From Cordylochernes scorpioides (taxonomy: Eukaryota > Arthropoda > Arachnida > Pseudoscorpiones > Chernetidae): DNA of 64,000 nt. A program made the position numbers and the translations under genes. The stretch is from assembly GCA_030710605.1 (NCBI GenBank), contig CP092876.1, positions 63,240,115 through 63,304,114 of the forward strand. Direction: 5' to 3'. This document shows positions 62,752-64,000 of this stretch, one piece after another (position 1 is the stretch's first letter; every line of letters begins with the position of its first letter). The notes beneath the pieces are model-generated. The model ran no database searches and was not told where the DNA came from. It worked only from the letters and a program-made list of their open reading frames with translations.

Positions 62752-62765
62752 TATTATGGAGATAA
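61578..62765 (+). CDS. Tc1-like transposase, open frame but first catalytic Asp replaced
   Basis: ATG at 61578 (MPGHRKRRQFKQTDAFTRGM). Paired HTH DNA-binding region: IRQIAADTHLGASTVHRLWR, then ISTRTISRRLNVNG. The DDE core shows VVFSNESRFCL, where the family has D-E-S, so the first catalytic Asp is Asn. The second Asp (YQQDNARPHTA) and the Glu (SPDLSPIEHVWD) are present. The usual end near GGPTCY lacks its stop, and the frame runs on through the right inverted repeat to 62765, giving 395 residues against about 340 normally. It could bind its ends but should not cut (inference from the missing Asp). Confidence 0.93.
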   Translation: MPGHRKRRQFKQTDAFTRGMVIGLKKAGWSIRQIAADTHLGASTVHRLWRRWLEQGNVAIYRNAGATRVTSARVDRRILRQAVAAPQATCTAILQHVQDTLDHSISTRTISRRLNVNGLHSCRPLRRLPLTPPNRRQRLEWCRARSTWMTEWHRVVFSNESRFCLSSDSRRVRVWRRRGERSNPAAIVERPTVRQRGIMVWGAIAYDSRSPLLRNQGTMTAQRYVDDVLRPVTLPYLQGVPNALYQQDNARPHTARISQQALQDVQMLPWPPYSPDLSPIEHVWDIIGRRLHALPQPRSEDELWQMVEREWRAIPQDAIHTLIDSLPRRVAACIAVRGGPTCYLADAVLALYYDYHFEIKITYCSSLSLCLPSFITFWPLFLGVPFSMSRSVLWR

Positions 62766-63055
62766 AAATTTGATGAGTGCATGGCAACACGTATTTTCTA
62801 AATATAAATCAACGAACAGTAAAATGGAAGATATAATGTAAACCATACTGAAACACAGACAAGGAGAACTTCTTTGATTACGGGGGATATAGCAGGCGCA
62901 TTCGACAACGCATGGGGTGGGTGATCAGAAATTAATTTTAAAAACTTGATATAGAAAACTTTTCCATCAATTCAATACTAATTATACAATCTTATTCAAA
63001 TTTTGAAAAAGGGAAAACTTCTCATATGAAGATAATAATTTAACATAAAAATAAC
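62754..63055 (+). pseudogene. Small LINE reverse transcriptase fragment
   Basis: The plus-strand frame near 62868-62925 encodes TSLITGDIAGAFDNAWGG, recalling the DIAGAFDNAWW block of R1-type reverse transcriptases. It is surrounded by stops and AT-rich sequence. Nothing else in this stretch is recognised. Confidence 0.45.
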
Positions 63056-63058
63056 TAA

Positions 63059-63264
63059 ATCCAAAAGACAAAAAACCTCTCGCAATCAGTATCTTTTATT
63101 ATTACGAATAACGGACGCTAGCTTTCGAACAATTAGTTCTTCAACGGGCGTTCCTACAAAACGAAATCAGATTCTTATTAATATATATAGAGGTAATAGA
63201 AAAAATATATACAAATATTCGCTCAAAGATATGCTAAAAGGTAAATTAGAGAATTGAAAAATAA
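63059..63264 (-). repeat. Penelope-like 3' terminal region with hammerhead-like stem
   Basis: On the minus strand, after the endonuclease frame, GAAGAACTAATTGTTCGAAA and then GCTAGC and GTC (about 63150-63112) give a GAAC/GTTC stem, GAAA, a palindromic hexamer and a GTC cleavage-type triplet. The terminal ~40 bp (CCAAAAGACAAAAAACCTCT) equals the arm of the hairpin nested at 11144-11222. Confidence 0.55.
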
Positions 63265-63641
63265 TCAGATATGCAAAAACTTCTTTAAAACTAAATTAAG
63301 TTTAAAACTAAGTGGGGAAGGGGGGACACAGCAGAATTCGTTCTTCAAATTCTTTTTAAAAAGGCAGCGGAACTGTTCCGGGACATCTATTCTTCTGTTA
63401 ATGCTGTCTTTACAACCAGAAACCAAGGATTCCAAAATTAATCTTTCCCCTTTGTATCTGATGTTGTTGTAATGGCAGATGGGGTTATCCAGATCAAAAC
63501 TATGTCCTGTGTTTAACGTGTGTTGGTACAGAAGGGATCTGGGGTCTTTTGAGCTGATATTGTATTTGTGTTCTTTGATTCGGTTTTCGATTTTTCTGCC
63601 TGTTTCTCCTACATAAACGGATTCACAATCGTTGCAGGCAA
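63265..63641 (-). pseudogene. Penelope-like element GIY-YIG endonuclease (partial)
   Basis: The minus-strand frame opens at about 63641 and is uninterrupted to the TGA at 63265-63267. It contains C-N-D-C, then SVYVGETGRKIENRIKEHK, the GIY-YIG core with its Arg and conserved Glu-Thr-Gly, a C-terminal hallmark of Penelope-like elements. YQHTLNTGHSFDLDNP follows. The RT domain that should precede it is cut off at the junction near 63641. Confidence 0.85.
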
Positions 63642-63645
63642 CCTA

Positions 63646-64000
63646 TTACAAAGACACCGTCAAACCATCATATATCCCGTTTAACTCCTACAGTCCAGTC
63701 TCTTACAAAATATCAGTTGTCAAAACCCTAACTAAGAGACTCCATACCCATTGTTCCCTTCGAGCTTTAAAAGAAAAAGAAAAAGAGAATATTTACAATA
63801 ATCTACGGACATTTGGATACCCACCAGACTTTATAAGAAAACATACATTCATCCCGTTCAGAAAGGTTACCCTCACAGTTAACAGAACCAGGGGTTTTAT
63901 AGATTTCTCCCCTACCAATCAGCGAATAGCCCATGATTTGAGGAAATATGGAATCCAGTTCACCTATCGCAGCACAAACACAACTGGACATATACTGAGG
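63646..64000 (+). pseudogene. Penelope-like element reverse transcriptase C-terminal segment (partial)
   Basis: The plus-strand frame is open to the window edge: FNSYSPVSYKISVVKTLTKR, HTHCSLRALKEKEK and YNNLRTFGYPPDFIRKH match the region after the RT core in Penelope-like elements (S-Y-K-I-x3-K-T-L and G-Y/F-P). It lies head-to-head with the endonuclease fragment, so two copies or an inversion are involved. It has no in-frame stop in the visible 118 codons. Confidence 0.75.

Overview
This is an AT-rich animal nuclear segment built almost entirely of transposable elements nested around a small tandem gene family. There are no bacterial operons, no rRNA and no CRISPR array. The Ty3 and Tc1 elements look like those I associate with spider genomes, and LINEs, a Penelope-like element, non-autonomous Helitrons and many (TA)n runs fit an arthropod. 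I favour an arachnid, at moderate confidence; the species cannot be read from the sequence.

The non-mobile content is one gene family I do not recognise, present as five minus-strand copies: A (about 3.65-6.39 kb), B (16.84-18.32 kb, the only intact frame, 490 aa), C (19.55-21.77 kb), D (39.23-41.78 kb, one in-frame stop in about 849 codons) and E (43.95-46.18 kb). Each copy has a basic N-terminus with a nuclear-localisation-like KKQKR stretch, then a variable number of 23-residue Lys/Arg units, an Asn/Gln-rich linker and a long run of SSDDNEQ heptads. All share a TATA-bearing upstream block. B-C and D-E look like two copies of a duplicated two-gene block, since flanks at about 12.5-14.2 and 16.2-16.8 kb match 34.8-39.2 kb.

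Layout: 0-1.5 kb, broken BEL/Pao gag with its 5' LTR; 1.5-3 kb, two long hairpins; 3.6-6.4 kb, gene A, broken by a LINE fragment and another insertion; 6.5-8.6 kb, Tigger/pogo transposon; 8.9-12.5 kb, foldback elements and a decayed ORF with 42-bp repeats; 12.5-16.2 kb, solo-LTR-like repeats and a LINE with a 2A-like peptide; 16.8-21.8 kb, genes B and C; 22.2-23.6 kb, foldback, tRNA-derived SINE and a second copy of the decayed ORF; 23.67-28.81 kb, complete Ty3/Gypsy element; 28.8-29.6 kb, deleted mariner; 29.6-34.8 kb, Helitrons carrying tRNA-Gly and a LINE; 35.3-37.8 kb, decayed LTR element; 39.2-46.2 kb, genes D and E with an R1-like LINE between them; 46.3-49.5 kb, tandem Helitron array with tRNA-Gly pseudogenes; 49.57-58.82 kb, Tc1/mariner-like element with ~400-bp inverted repeats, itself split by an RNase H-bearing LINE that is split by a Gypsy remnant; 60.5-62.75 kb, Helitron and a Tc1 element whose transposase frame is open but lacks a catalytic Asp; 63.06-64 kb, Penelope-like fragments in opposite orientations.

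About 12.5 kb of nested insertions (46.27-58.82 kb) separates gene E from its upstream block, which resumes at 58.83 kb. The genes form no pathway; the window shows repeated duplication of one locus and its use as an insertion target. Coordinates of element edges are read by eye and may be off by a few bases.
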